DNA from: Myxococcales bacterium SG8_38
GTDB taxonomy: Bacteria; Myxococcota_A; Polyangia; Polyangiales; Houyiibacteriaceae
Reading direction: 5' to 3'
Assembly (NCBI GenBank): GCA_001303415.1
Contig: LJTN01000024.1
Span: 1 to 53,591, forward strand
Length of the DNA stretch: 53,591 bases
Part shown: one piece after another, positions 9,033-20,100 of the stretch
Position numbering within the stretch: the first letter of the stretch is position 1
Layout of the letters: the number at the start of each line of letters is the position of its first letter
Notes under the pieces: generated by a model
Database searches by the model: none
Seen by the model: the letters and a program-made list of their open reading frames with translations, nothing else
What the model was told of the DNA's origin: nothing
Made by a program: the position numbers and the translations under genes

Positions 9033-9608
9033 TCACAAGCTCTTCCCGTCCGCGACGGTCTTGGCCGCGCTCATGTCCGTGACTCCTCCCGACATGATGA
9101 ACGCCATGAACTCGGCGCCGTCGGCGTCGAGTGGGCGAACGCGGCTCTTCGGGACGACGATGAGGTTTCCGGCGAAGTTGTAGGACTCCGGTAGATAGAC
9201 GGAGACGTGATCTGCGAGCTGTGGATCATCGAAGCGCTCGCTGGTGAGGAAGCCGAGCACCTTGAGCCCGTGTGGATTGAGCTCGACGGCGACCGGCTTG
9301 TCGAACTTGCGCTTGGTGCCCACGAATGCGCTGAAAAGGTCCCGCAGCGAGCTGTAGAGGATTCGAATGATCGGCACGCGCTGCATGCCGGCCTCCAACC
9401 AAGAGACGACTTTCGTTCCGACGACATTGCCGGTCAGGTAGCCGATCAAGGTGATTCCGGTTGCGGCGATCAACAGGCCGAGCCCCGGGATGGAGGTATC
9501 GAGCCACCGATCCAGCGTAGTCACCGTGATCCAAACCACCCAGATGGTGATGGCAACCGGCGCGAGGACCAACAGGCCCTGCGCGAAGCTTCTCGTGAGC
9601 GTTCTCAT
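9033..9608 (-). CDS. DUF502-family membrane protein
   Basis: A 191-residue protein with two N-terminal membrane segments (about residues 10-35 and 42-62) and a soluble C-terminal domain with PIIRILYSSLRDLFSAF and a YNFAGNLIVVPKSRV stretch, typical of DUF502. The function of this family is not established. The start codon ATG at 9608 overlaps a potential upstream ATG of the divergent transporter gene, so the two genes share a very short control region. Confidence 0.85.
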   Translation of the reverse strand: MRTLTRSFAQGLLVLAPVAITIWVVWITVTTLDRWLDTSIPGLGLLIAATGITLIGYLTGNVVGTKVVSWLEAGMQRVPIIRILYSSLRDLFSAFVGTKRKFDKPVAVELNPHGLKVLGFLTSERFDDPQLADHVSVYLPESYNFAGNLIVVPKSRVRPLDADGAEFMAFIMSGGVTDMSAAKTVADGKSL

Positions 9609-9663
9609 GGGCTTCTCCTATCACCAGCTTGCGCCCGGCGCATTAGCAGACACAACCCGCGAC

Positions 9664-10530
9664 GTGCCGCCACGCCTGACGCTCGGGATCCGCCACATGC
9701 TCATGGGCACCCTCTTTTTCAGCGCCATGAGCGTCTGCGCCAAGGTCGCCGGACAGCGGCTGCCCACGATGGAGCTCGTTCTGGGGCGCGTAGTGGTCAC
9801 GCTCGTCATGAGCTGGTGGGTCATTCGCAGCCTCGGCGTTCATCCTTGGGGCAACGACAAGAAGCTACTCCTGACACGCGGCTTCGCCGGTTTCATGGGG
9901 CTTAGCTGCTACTTCTACGCGATCAGCCATCTCCCGCTGGCCGACGCCACGGTGATTCAGTTCTGCAACCCGATGCTGGCGGCGCTGTTCGCAGTCTTCG
10001 CGCTCAAGGAGCGGCTGCGCTGGATCGAGGTGATCGCGACGATCCTCAGCATGATTGGTGTGGTGCTCGTGGCGCAGCCCACGTTCCTTTTCGAGCAGGG
10101 CGCTGCATTGGATCCGATTGCGGTTGCCATTGGCTTCACGGGAGCGGTGTTCTCGGCCGTTGCGTACGTGGTCATCCGGCGTCTCGGCGCCACCGAGCAC
10201 CACATGGTCGTGGTCTTCTACTTTCCTCTGGTGACGGGCCCTGCATCGCTCCCGGTCTTGGCCCTCGAAGGCGTGGTCGTTCCACGGGGCGTGGAGTGGC
10301 TCTTGTTGCTGGGAATCGGCGTGGCCGCGCAGCTCGGCCAGATCGAAATCACCAAGGGCCTTCGGCTGGAGACTGCCAGCCGCGCATCGGCGGTCACCTA
10401 CCTGCAAATCGTCCTCGCCTACGCCTGGGGCATGCTTCTTTTCGGCGAATATCCGAATGCGCTCAGCATTCTCGGCGCGCTCCTCGTCGTGATGGGTGTC
10501 TTCACGGTCACCCGACCCGTCACGCCATGA
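9664..10530 (+). CDS. EamA/DMT-family transporter
   Basis: A 288-residue inner-membrane protein with ten hydrophobic helices in two EamA repeats, the normal length for drug/metabolite exporters. The first repeat holds LSCYFYAISHLPLADATVIQF and the second LRLETASRASAVTYLQI, as is common in this family. The substrate cannot be read from sequence. The GTG at 9664 is chosen; ATG 9697 and ATG 9607 are alternatives, and 9607 would overlap the divergent DUF502 start. The gene converges with the membrane-anchored protein gene 7 bp away. Confidence 0.86.
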   Translation: MPPRLTLGIRHMLMGTLFFSAMSVCAKVAGQRLPTMELVLGRVVVTLVMSWWVIRSLGVHPWGNDKKLLLTRGFAGFMGLSCYFYAISHLPLADATVIQFCNPMLAALFAVFALKERLRWIEVIATILSMIGVVLVAQPTFLFEQGAALDPIAVAIGFTGAVFSAVAYVVIRRLGATEHHMVVVFYFPLVTGPASLPVLALEGVVVPRGVEWLLLLGIGVAAQLGQIEITKGLRLETASRASAVTYLQIVLAYAWGMLLFGEYPNALSILGALLVVMGVFTVTRPVTP

Positions 10531-10537
10531 GGGATGC

Positions 10538-11290
10538 TCACTGCTCGAGGAGTGGATCGAACAGTCCTGGTTCGACCCCCAGCGCTTCGAGGCTCTGTGC
10601 TCCTGCTGGATTGGTGATGAAGGTCATCAAGCGTCCGGCAGCTTCGTGCTGCGTGGCGATCTTCGCACCGGTGCTCAGCTCGACCCATCCCTCCCACGTG
10701 GTTTCGATGCCGCCGATGGGGATGATCTGTACCCACATTCGCCAGGCCTCGGGAAGACCGTCTGGTCCAGGGATCCACAGATACGCATCCCCTGGAGTCA
10801 CGCCCCCGGAGGTGTAGGTCACCAGGAGCACGTCTCGGCCGTCCTCGAGCTTCACGACCGCACGCTCGACCCCCTGATCGAACAGCTTCACGACGGGGTT
10901 CAACCAAAAGGAGTCGTTCACCCAATACGAATAGGCCGTCTTGAGGGCTTGCTCGAGCTCCTCGCCGGCTTGCTCGGCGCCATGGCTCCACACGCGGCCG
11001 GTTTGATCTCCGGTTCGGAACAACGCGCGCGACTCGCCCCATCGAAGCTCCACCAAACCACGCTTCTTGTCCCAGACGTAGTGGTGCTCGTCGAAGAATG
11101 ACCAGCGCAACACGTCGGTGCGATCCCAGGCCTCCTTGTTGACGGCCTCCTCCATCGACCTCGCGAGCGCATCGGCTTCGGGGCCCTGCCTGCCTTCGGG
11201 TCTTGGCTCGTGAAACGAGTACGCGACGACGACCAAGGCCAAGATCCCGAGAATCAGAATCGCGGCGAGAATCTTGAATGCACGCATCAT
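10538..11290 (-). CDS. Membrane-anchored protein of unknown function
   Basis: About 250 residues with an N-terminal hydrophobic helix (residues about 5-25) serving as uncleaved anchor or signal, then a soluble, tryptophan-rich extracytoplasmic domain (WSFFDEHHYVWDKKR, RVWSHGAEQAGEEL, WRMWVQIIPIGGIETTWEGW). I do not recognise the family. The segment resembles proteins with a beta-sandwich that bind lipids or cell-wall components only in general look. Two consecutive ATG codons mark the start at 11290. It is divergent from the chlorite-dismutase-like gene with about 43 bp between them. Confidence 0.7.
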   Translation of the reverse strand: MMRAFKILAAILILGILALVVVAYSFHEPRPEGRQGPEADALARSMEEAVNKEAWDRTDVLRWSFFDEHHYVWDKKRGLVELRWGESRALFRTGDQTGRVWSHGAEQAGEELEQALKTAYSYWVNDSFWLNPVVKLFDQGVERAVVKLEDGRDVLLVTYTSGGVTPGDAYLWIPGPDGLPEAWRMWVQIIPIGGIETTWEGWVELSTGAKIATQHEAAGRLMTFITNPAGAQSLEALGVEPGLFDPLLEQ

Positions 11291-11333
11291 CGCCGCCCGA
11301 GCGTACACTGTGCAGCGAGGCCGCAAAAGCGCT

Positions 11334-12119
11334 ATGAGTCGTCTCATGGGTCACTCGGCACAACATCAAGGCGGCAGCCCGAGGGGGTTGCCTCAGATCG
11401 ACACGAGGGAGCGTGGTGCTCCCAAGGACGGACAGCCACAAGTCATGGATCGGCGGCTGTTCATGCAGTTGTTGGTTTTTCAGGTACCTGCGGGCACTTC
11501 GATTTCCGGCGGCCAAGAGGCTCTGCTTTCGGCTCTGAGGGAGGCCGACATCCCTTCGGTGGTCTACGCAGACGTGAACGATCCGCGAGGCATCGCGCTG
11601 CTGACCTTCAGCGAGGATCCGGCGATCTTCGTAGACTCGGTTCGGCCGCTGTTCGAGGCGGAGCCCATGCGCAACTGGACGCTGCGCCCGGAGCTCACCA
11701 TGATCGGTCGTACCTACAGCAGCGGCTACGAGAACGACTTGGCGTTCTGGCTTCTCGATCGGCCCCGGCAGACGGTGCTCAACCCGGAATGGAACTGGGC
11801 CGTGTGGTACCCGTTGCGCAGGAGTGGATCCTTCGAGCAACTCGAGCCAAAGGAAAAGGGCGGCATCCTGCGCGAGCACGCGACGATTGGCCGCGCATAC
11901 GGCGAACAGAATCTGGCGCACGACGTTCGTCTCGCCTGCCATGGTCTCGACGCGAACGACAACGAATTTCTGATCGGGTTGATCGGAGCAGAGCTTCACC
12001 CGCTGTCCCACGTGGTGCAGGCGATGCGCGGGACCGTACAGACGTCGCAGTACATCCAGCAGATGGGGCCGTTTTTCGTTGGGCGCACGATCGGCCGCAA
12101 CCGAGGCCCTCAAGAGTGA
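11334..12119 (+). CDS. Chlorite dismutase-family heme protein (HemQ/ChdC-like)
   Basis: A 261-residue member of the dimeric alpha/beta-barrel chlorite dismutase family. The second ferredoxin-like half has WYPLRRSG, then REHATIGRAYG, and ends in YIQQMGPFFVGRTI. In coproheme decarboxylases a Tyr in WYPM and a His in EHGxIGRxY are the catalytic residue and proximal heme ligand; the matching residues here are Y159 and H182. A role as coproheme decarboxylase or heme-dependent dismutase is therefore likely, though Gly after the His is Ala and Lys near the Tyr is Arg. The first 37 residues are hydrophilic and variable, and the true start could be the ATG at 11445. aroC follows 6 bp later. Confidence 0.82.
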   Translation: MSRLMGHSAQHQGGSPRGLPQIDTRERGAPKDGQPQVMDRRLFMQLLVFQVPAGTSISGGQEALLSALREADIPSVVYADVNDPRGIALLTFSEDPAIFVDSVRPLFEAEPMRNWTLRPELTMIGRTYSSGYENDLAFWLLDRPRQTVLNPEWNWAVWYPLRRSGSFEQLEPKEKGGILREHATIGRAYGEQNLAHDVRLACHGLDANDNEFLIGLIGAELHPLSHVVQAMRGTVQTSQYIQQMGPFFVGRTIGRNRGPQE

Positions 12120-12125
12120 GCTTGC

Positions 12126-13226
12126 ATGCCTGGTAATACGTTCGGCCAACTCTTTCGCGTGACGACTGCCGGCGAGAGCCATGGGCCTGCGAACGTCGTC
12201 ATCATCGATGGGTGCCCCCCGGGCCTTCCCTTGTCCGAGGCCGACATCGCTACCGACCTCGAGAGAAGGCGACCCGGGCAGAGCAAGATCGTCACCCAGC
12301 GAAAAGAGACCGATGCACCCGAGATTCTTTCCGGGGTATTCGAAGGCGAGACCACCGGTACGCCGATCGCAATACTCGTCCGCAACGAAGACCAGCGTTC
12401 TCGGGACTACAGCAACATCAAGGACGTCTACCGCCCCGGGCATGCCGACTATACCTTCGACGCCAAGTTCGGTCGTCGCGACTACCGGGGAGGAGGGCGA
12501 AGCAGCGCCCGCGAGACGGTGGTGCGTGTTGCCGCGGGGGCAGTCGCCAAGAAGCTCTTGTCTCACGCATTCGGCGGCGAGGTGGTCGGCTACGTTACGC
12601 AGGTCGGAGACATCAAGGCGTCGATCTCGGGACGAGTCACGCTGGATCAAGTGGAGCGGCTCCCCGATGGTGAGCCGAACATCGTCCGGTGTCCGGATCC
12701 CGTCGCGGCTGCCCAGATGGTGGAGCTGATCGGAAAGGTGCGTAAGGACCAGGACTCCGTCGGCGGGATTGCCGAGATCGCGGCCTACGAAGTGCCAGCC
12801 GGCTTGGGCGAGCCGGTTTTCGACAAGCTCAAGGCCGACCTGGGCAAGGCCCTGTTCAGCCTACCGGCCGTGATGGGCGTCGAGTACGGCGCCGGTTTTT
12901 CGGTCGCGACGCTCCGCGGAAGCCAAAGCAACGACCCCTTCGAGGCCGATGCGCAGGGTAGGATCGTCACCCGGTCCAATCGGCATGGCGGAATGCTTGG
13001 CGGCATTTCGAGTGGGATGCCCATTGTCACCCGTGCCGCGGTCAAACCGACGAGCAGCCTTCCAAGAGCGCAGGACACGGTGACGTCGAGCGGCGAGCCG
13101 ACGACGATTCGCACGACCGGCCGTCACGACCCGTGCGTCCTGCCCCGGTTCGTACCCATGGGCGAAGCCATGGTGGCGCTCGTGCTGGCCGACCACTGGT
13201 TGCGGTGGAAGGCGATCCGCGACTAG
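12126..13226 (+). CDS. aroC: Chorismate synthase
   Basis: Last enzyme of the shikimate pathway: a reduced-FMN-dependent trans-elimination of phosphate from EPSP that gives chorismate. The 366-residue length is normal. Signatures are TTAGESHGPANVVIIDGCP near the start, RGGGRSSARETVVRVAAGA in the middle and NRHGGMLGGISSGMPI near the end, with the final RHDPCVLPRFVP motif. It starts 6 bp after the chlorite-dismutase-like gene, so the two are probably cotranscribed. Its TAG stop lies in the left arm of a perfect hairpin shared with the convergent gene. Confidence 0.97.
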   Translation: MPGNTFGQLFRVTTAGESHGPANVVIIDGCPPGLPLSEADIATDLERRRPGQSKIVTQRKETDAPEILSGVFEGETTGTPIAILVRNEDQRSRDYSNIKDVYRPGHADYTFDAKFGRRDYRGGGRSSARETVVRVAAGAVAKKLLSHAFGGEVVGYVTQVGDIKASISGRVTLDQVERLPDGEPNIVRCPDPVAAAQMVELIGKVRKDQDSVGGIAEIAAYEVPAGLGEPVFDKLKADLGKALFSLPAVMGVEYGAGFSVATLRGSQSNDPFEADAQGRIVTRSNRHGGMLGGISSGMPIVTRAAVKPTSSLPRAQDTVTSSGEPTTIRTTGRHDPCVLPRFVPMGEAMVALVLADHWLRWKAIRD

Positions 13227-13246
13227 ACCGAGTACACTCGGTCTAG
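13223..13246. terminator. Bidirectional hairpin holding two stop codons
   Basis: CTAGACCGAG (13223-13232) and CTCGGTCTAG (13237-13246) form a perfect 10-bp stem with loop TACA. The left arm contains the aroC stop (13224-13226) and the right arm contains the stop of the opposing gene (13243-13245). There is no T-run on either side, so it may act as a weak bidirectional terminator or as a 3'-end stabiliser. Confidence 0.65.
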
Positions 13247-13485
13247 CGCGCGAAGTTCCACGCGACGATGGCGATGGCAGCCGTGACCAGCACGGCCGTC
13301 CACAGAAGGCTGCTGCCTTTGCCGTCCTTCGAAGAGTCCGAGCCGATGGCGCGCCGGAACCCGTGCACCATGTTACCCATGACTCCGGTGGTCTGTCCGC
13401 CGCCGATCACGTTGCGCGATGGACCTCGGCCCTTCTTGTCGCGCTTCTTCGTGGTGGCGCTCTTTTTCTGATACCGCTTGGACAT
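13243..13485 (-). CDS. Small basic tail-anchored membrane protein
   Basis: 80 residues. The first 25 are rich in Lys and Arg (MSKRYQKKSATTKKRDKKGR), a glycine-rich middle follows, and residues about 60-78 are a single hydrophobic helix (LLWTAVLVTAAIAIVAW) close to the C-terminus. This suggests a C-tail-anchored protein with a basic cytoplasmic domain. No family is recognised. It begins 10 bp after the cytochrome-TPR gene and is probably in the same operon. Longer in-frame versions upstream would overlap that gene and have no sign of selection. Confidence 0.6.
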   Translation of the reverse strand: MSKRYQKKSATTKKRDKKGRGPSRNVIGGGQTTGVMGNMVHGFRRAIGSDSSKDGKGSSLLWTAVLVTAAIAIVAWNFAR

Positions 13486-13495
13486 CGTCCCAATC

Positions 13496-15643
13496 CTATC
13501 TGGGATCCGCGCTCGCGTGAATTGCTTTCGTATCGGGTGTGAGCGTGTAGTGCGGTATGGGTTGTCGGTCCCTACGGCACCTGCGGTGTGTTTTCTCACA
13601 AGTGGCAAGAAGCGCCGGCTGATCATCGGGCGTGCGGTGCGCCAGCCAACGCTGCTTGGCGCGCTCCGCCTCCGGGCTGCCCATGCCTTCGAGCGCGAGA
13701 GCACGGCTTCGGAGCAACGCCTCGTCGCGGGGGGCGAGGCGCAGCCCTGCTTCCGCGGCCGCGAGCGCCCTCGCATCGTCGGAGAGGCTCCCATAGGCCC
13801 GCGCGAGGTCGCGCCATGCGCGCCAATCGAGCGGCGATGCCTCGGTGACTCGTTGGTATGCGTGGGCGGCCCGTCGCCATTGCCACACGCGCGCATAGGC
13901 GTCTCCCCGGACACGATCTAGCACCGGGTGCGAACCGATGAGCGCTTCGGCGCATCGGGCGAGCGCAAGGGCTTCCTCCAGCCGGCCTTGCGTGGATGAC
14001 AGTCGTGCGAGAAGAACCAAGGCACGTGCCTGTAGCTCGGGTGATCCAGATCGCCGGGCCAACGCAAGGGCGCGACGGATGGTCGGCGTCGCGGCGGCGA
14101 CGTGCTCCTCGGTTGCGTGGAGGAGCGCCAATCCTTGGCTGAGCAACCGTTCGACACTGGGCCGGGCGGCGCCCCCGAGACGCGTTCGAGCCGACGCACC
14201 GCGGCCCATCCACGAAGTGGCGTGTCCCACTTCGGTCACGGGTTGCTTCGAACACGGGTCGAGAGCGACCTTGCCCCGAGCCTGCGCACCTTGCGTGAAT
14301 CCGCTTCCCCGTTCGGTACGGCTTGCTCGGCAGGCGAAGGTCTGAAACTGCAAGCTGTGCTTTCGGTGCACGACCCGTGCTTCGACTCGAAGCGGCAGCG
14401 CGAGACGCTTCGGCAGCCTGACCGAATATCGAATCGCTCGGGCATCGTGCGGCGCAAGCGTCCTATCGAAGGCCGGCGCCGAGAAGCGATGGACGCTGTG
14501 CAGAACCTCGGGGCTTGCCGCTTCGTCGAGCATCGTGGCCCTGAACAGGAACACTTCCTCTTGGCCTTGGAGGGTAGGGCGCGACGCTCCGAGAAGCTTT
14601 CCCGCGGCATCCCAAAGCTCGACCTCGATCCAGGTGTCGTGCAAGTCACGCACACCGCCCGGAAATCGGTGTCCCACACTTTCGTTTTGCACCACCACGT
14701 CGAAGACGAGACGCTCGCCTCCGCGGAGCTCCGCGCGCTCAGGCAGCAGATATCGGCGCTCTGCGGCGTGCACGTTGCCGATGTCCACCACCACGGCGCC
14801 CTCGAGCGCCTCGGTGGCTTGGCGTGCGTGCCCCGGGCTCGGAAGCTGCGCCGTCATCGCCGTGTGGGAAGCGGCCCAGCGATGCCCGCTCACCTGTCCG
14901 TCCTTCGCGCCTGCCATCTCGGCCTTCGTCGCGGCTTCCTTGGGCATGTGGCAGCTCTGGCAGCTCTCGGACGATGCAGCCACGAGATGCTCGGGGACGC
15001 CCCCTCCGAAGACCGAGGAGGCCCAGTCGCCCATGTCGTCGATGCCAGGCAGATGGTTTGCATTGCCGATCGACGGACCGCTGAAAGAGCGATGGCAGGA
15101 GCCACAAAGCGCCGCCGTGCGTAGCGGGGGAAGCGTGAGCCGTCGGCGATGCGCTTCGATCTCGGAAGGGCTGGCCGGGTCAGGGATCAAGACGGAAGCG
15201 TCGGTCAGGTCGAAGCTGGCGTTTCCGTCGAGTCTCGTTGCCTCGACGCTGTGGCAAACGAGGCATGTGATGCCCGCGTACGCCAAATCGTCCTCCGGGC
15301 CCACTTCCCGGTCGATCTTTCCCGACATCAGAAGCAGAGGATCGTGACATCCGGCGCAGAAGCGGCTTTCCGTCTTGCCACCGTGCGTCCGGAACGAATC
15401 CACGCTCGCGCGATACCAAGGGTTGTCGAAAGAGGCGTACGCGTGCGCGCTGTGCATCCAGTGAGAGGCCACGTCGACGTGGCACTGCGCGCAGTCGTCG
15501 GTCTTGGCGAGCCTGGCAACATCGAGCGCCGGGGCGCTCATGAGCGACGGCCGTAGCCCGGCCTCGGCCAGTTGCGGTCCGGGCGACTCATACGAGCAGC
15601 CTGCCATCATGAGAACCGCTCCGATACCGATCCAGCGAGCCAC
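13496..15643 (-). CDS. Pentaheme cytochrome c lipoprotein with TPR domain
   Basis: 715 residues. The signal peptide ends in a lipobox with C16 (LMMAGC). Five CxxCH heme-binding motifs start at C51, C96, C127, C180 and C228. A beta-rich region (about 265-430) follows, then TPR-like helical repeats from about 480 to 660. This is an exported multiheme c-type cytochrome anchored to a membrane by lipid. The C-terminus after 670 is basic and contains extra Cys residues. The start is GTG. It lies 44 bp after the MlaE-type gene and before the small tail-anchored gene. The electron donor and acceptor are unknown. It shares its general plan with the eight-heme protein at 28297. Confidence 0.85.
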   Translation of the reverse strand: MARWIGIGAVLMMAGCSYESPGPQLAEAGLRPSLMSAPALDVARLAKTDDCAQCHVDVASHWMHSAHAYASFDNPWYRASVDSFRTHGGKTESRFCAGCHDPLLLMSGKIDREVGPEDDLAYAGITCLVCHSVEATRLDGNASFDLTDASVLIPDPASPSEIEAHRRRLTLPPLRTAALCGSCHRSFSGPSIGNANHLPGIDDMGDWASSVFGGGVPEHLVAASSESCQSCHMPKEAATKAEMAGAKDGQVSGHRWAASHTAMTAQLPSPGHARQATEALEGAVVVDIGNVHAAERRYLLPERAELRGGERLVFDVVVQNESVGHRFPGGVRDLHDTWIEVELWDAAGKLLGASRPTLQGQEEVFLFRATMLDEAASPEVLHSVHRFSAPAFDRTLAPHDARAIRYSVRLPKRLALPLRVEARVVHRKHSLQFQTFACRASRTERGSGFTQGAQARGKVALDPCSKQPVTEVGHATSWMGRGASARTRLGGAARPSVERLLSQGLALLHATEEHVAAATPTIRRALALARRSGSPELQARALVLLARLSSTQGRLEEALALARCAEALIGSHPVLDRVRGDAYARVWQWRRAAHAYQRVTEASPLDWRAWRDLARAYGSLSDDARALAAAEAGLRLAPRDEALLRSRALALEGMGSPEAERAKQRWLAHRTPDDQPALLATCEKTHRRCRRDRQPIPHYTLTPDTKAIHASADPR

Positions 15644-15687
15644 GTTCGGTAGGACGTTCGACGTCCCCGTTTCGATCTATCGAGGGC

Positions 15688-16505
<818 letters not shown>

Positions 16506-16509
<4 letters not shown>

Positions 16510-17048
16510 GGCTTGCCCGTCATGGTAGTGAACCCGGCGACCATCTGGTTGAAGTCTCCCACGGTCTCTTCAAAGCTCGGACCCGGCGGAGTGATCAGCC
16601 CAAAATCGTACACGCAGCCGTCCTTTTTCAGGATTTGTAGGAGTATGTCACGCGGCACGCCATCAAGCTTGGCGGTCATGTGCGTACGGAGCGCCTCCCG
16701 ACCGTCCATGGGCACGATTTGCTCCTCCACGGTTTCGCGCTCGGTGAAACCGATCAGAAGGTGATTTCGAAGGGCGGAGAGGGGGATGTCGAAGGCCGGG
16801 TCGCAGGTGGAGTCGACATGCATCACCGCCCCTTTGGCCTCGTTGTGCCATGCCAGGTCGTTTTGGTGATCGACGGTCACGCGCGACCAGCCGGGACCCA
16901 GGGGGGCTATCCGATAGGAGGTCTCCGCGCCCTGATACAGCCCGTTTTTGAAGGTCCCCGTGGTCGCACAACCGATCGTGGTCAGGCTCACAAGGAGCCA
17001 GGTTCCCAGCCGCCGCCTCACGGGGCCAGACTCTAGCAGGCGGGGCAT
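16506..17048 (-). CDS. Lipoprotein of unknown function
   Basis: 180 residues. A basic N-terminus, a hydrophobic stretch and a lipobox (LTTIGC, Cys near residue 27) indicate a lipoprotein. The mature part is a compact alpha/beta domain with GPGWSRVTVDHQNDLAWHN and paired acidic segments. I recognise no named family. It is translationally coupled to the MlaE-type permease downstream, so a role in the same lipid-transport or envelope process is plausible. The ATG at 17048 is divergent from the large kinase gene. Confidence 0.75.
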
Positions 17049-17145
17049 TGTTGTCGATTTCGGCCGGAAGGTAGCGCGCCCCGGCCAGGTGTTCAGCCTG
17101 GTCGGGCAAGTTTGAGTCGGCCAACGGCTGAGATATCCTGCATTG

Positions 17146-20100
17146 GTGCGTTTGTGCGTTCAATGCGGCGCGTCGGTCGAAGACGCGGCGCGCTTTTGCT
17201 CCGCCTGCGGGGCGCCATCGGACGAGGTGGGAGGGCCAGGATCGTCGGACCCGTTGGTGGGCCGCGTCGTCGGTGGCAGCTACCTGCTCCAGGAGGTGGT
17301 CGGCGTCGGCGGCATGGGCCGCGTCTACAAGGCGGAGCAATCGACGCTGGGACGCACCGTCGCGGTCAAGGTCATTCATCCGCATCTTCTCGGAGACGAG
17401 CAGACGGTTGCACGTTTCTACCAGGAGGCCCGGGCCTCGAGCCGCCTGAACCATCCGAACAGCGTCAGCATCATCGACTTTGGGCGGACCGATGACGGCG
17501 TGCTCTATCTGGCGATGGAGTTCTTGAGCGGCAAGGACCTAGCGCTCGTGATGCACGAAGAAGGGCCGCTGCCGATCGAGCGTGTGTGCAAGATCTTGAT
17601 CCACACGCTCGACGCGCTCGGCGAGGCCCATGAGCTCGGCATCGTCCATCGCGATTTGAAGCCCGAGAACATCATCTTGCGTCCGCTTCGATCGGGCGAG
17701 GATCTGGTCAAGGTGGTGGACTTCGGCCTCGCCACCATCGTTGGCAAGGAAAGCTCGATTACCAAGCCCGGCCTGGTGTGCGGTACGCCCGACTACATGT
17801 CGCCCGAGCAGGGGCGTGGCGATGGGGTGGACGGTCGCGGCGATCTCTATGCGCTGGGCGTCGTGCTGTTCGAGCTACTGGTGGGACGTCTTCCCTACAT
17901 CGACGACACACCCACGCGAGTCGTGCTGAGGCATCTCAACGATCCCATTCCGGATCCGCGCAAGGAAAGCCCGAGGCGCGGCATCCCGGATCAACTCGCC
18001 GAGGCGACCATGCGGGCTCTCGCCAAAGATCCCAAACAACGCTTTCAAGTCGCCCGCGAGATGCAAGAGGCGCTGCGGGGCGTCCTCGAAGAGCTGAGTG
18101 CCCAGCGCATCTCCGTCACGCCCTGTCCGAGCTGCGGTGCGCCCGCGTCACCCTCGCAGAATTTCTGTGGTGAGTGCGGTGCGCGGCTGGCCGAGCCCCA
18201 GCCGTCGATCGGGAGCAACCGGTCGCTCCGGCCCTCGTTCTATCCGCCCCTCGGCTCGCAACGCGAGTTCGTCGGGCGACAGGACGTTCTTGGAACGATT
18301 CGGGAGTCTCGCCGTGCAGCCGCCCAGGGTGCGCATTGGGTTCACATCGTCGGGGAGCCCGGGGTCGGCAAGACGCGGCTTCTGACCGAGGCGGCGGAGA
18401 TTGCCGCGAGTGAAGGAGACCTCGTGATTGGCGCAGGCGCCCATTCGACGGGCGCGCCGGTTCCCTATTCGGCAATCCAGACGATCTTGGCCGAGCTCCT
18501 CGAAGTCGACGAGTCCGAGCTCGCCAGAATGGCCAATCGAGGGGGCGAGCTCGGGTCGGAGCTAGCCGGTGCAGGCATCCACGAGGTCATGCACCCGGCA
18601 GGGCTTTCGGGGAGTGACAACAGACCGCGCACCGGGGCCGTCGCAGAGGCGCTCGCCTGCGCGGTGCGGAGAGCGAAGGCCCGCGCGTCGAGCGGTCGAG
18701 TCATGCTCATCGTCGACGACCTGTCGCACTGTGACGGGTTGACCCAGCGAACCATCACCGAGCTATCGCGGGTGTTGGGCAACGAGCCGGTGCTCTTGGT
18801 CACGGCCGGCGACCATGACCGCGGCGTGCTCGCCGACGAGGTGGTCGTCCTGCAGGGGCTGAGCTCGGAGGAGGCCGAGCGCTTCTTGGCCGGCTCTTAC
18901 CATCTGCGCTTGGTCTCGGGTCTCGACAAGCTGACCGAGTCTCTTGGCGGCAATGTGCTCCCGTTGCACCTCGAGCAGCTAGAGGCCCTCGGGATCTCTC
19001 CTGAGGAAGGGCCGCCCCCACGGACGGCTGATGCCATAGCGCAACGCATCGAGCGCCTCGAGGTCGACGCCCAGCGGCTACTTCAAGCTGCCGCCGTGCT
19101 CGGTCGTACCTGCGAGCTCGACACGCTGCGCATGGTGTCGGGCAACGAACAGCTGTCCGGTCTCGACGAGCTCGCCGGCAACTCCCTCGTGCAACTAAAC
19201 GGCTCGCGAATCAGCATCACGCATCCATTCATTGCCGAGCTGGTGGCTGCATCGATCCCCGCTGAAGCACGCCGCGCTCTGCATCGGCAGGCGTATCGGG
19301 TGTTGAGCGAGCAGCGAGCGCCGCAGGAAGTTCGCGCCCTCCACGCGTTCCAGGGCGTTGATCCGGTAACCAGCCTGGTCGTTCTCGAAAAGGCCGGCGA
19401 TTCGGCGATGGCTCGCGGAGATCATCTCGGTGCGGTGTTGCAATATCAGCGAGCGCTCGAGCTGGCTCGCCGTGAGACGCTGGAAAGCGGGGACACCGTC
19501 TACGACTCCGCGATGGCGACGTTCAGCCGTAAGCTTGCCGAAGCGTTGGCGCGCTCGGGTGACCCGGCTGGGGCCGACGGTGTCTTGCGTGAGGCCCTCG
19601 ACTTGACTGCTCCCAAGAGCGCGGCGCGTGCGAAGATGCTGTTGTCACTCGGGCGCATCGCGGGGCGAAGAGACCGGCCGCGCGATGCGATGCGCCACTT
19701 CGGACGGGCGCTCGAGCTCGTCGCAGGCGTCGAGCCATCGGTCGAATCGCATTTACAGGTCGCGATCGGCCGCATCCGACGGATGGATGGCGATCCCCGA
19801 CACGCGGCCAACGCATATCGTCGCGCCCTGGAGCTGTTCGCGGAGATGGGCGCGCCCGAGGAGACTCTGGCACGAACGAAACTGGAGCTGGCGGATGCGT
19901 TGACCGCTGCGGGCGATCACGAGGGGGCTGCCCTCGAGCTTCATAGCGTAGAGGAGATGAGCCGGAAAAACGGGAGCACCAGCCTGGTTGCGCGTGCCGT
20001 GGGCATGCTCGGCTCCATCGACGAGCTCGCCGGACGCGCTCGTGACGCGCAGCGCCGCTACGAGGAGGCCGCCTCGCTCGCGGCGAAGGCCGGCGATGCC

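Noticed and set aside
10419..12650. 743-codon minus-strand frame
   Set aside because: It runs antisense through the chlorite-dismutase-like gene and aroC and has no protein-like features; a GC-rich shadow frame.
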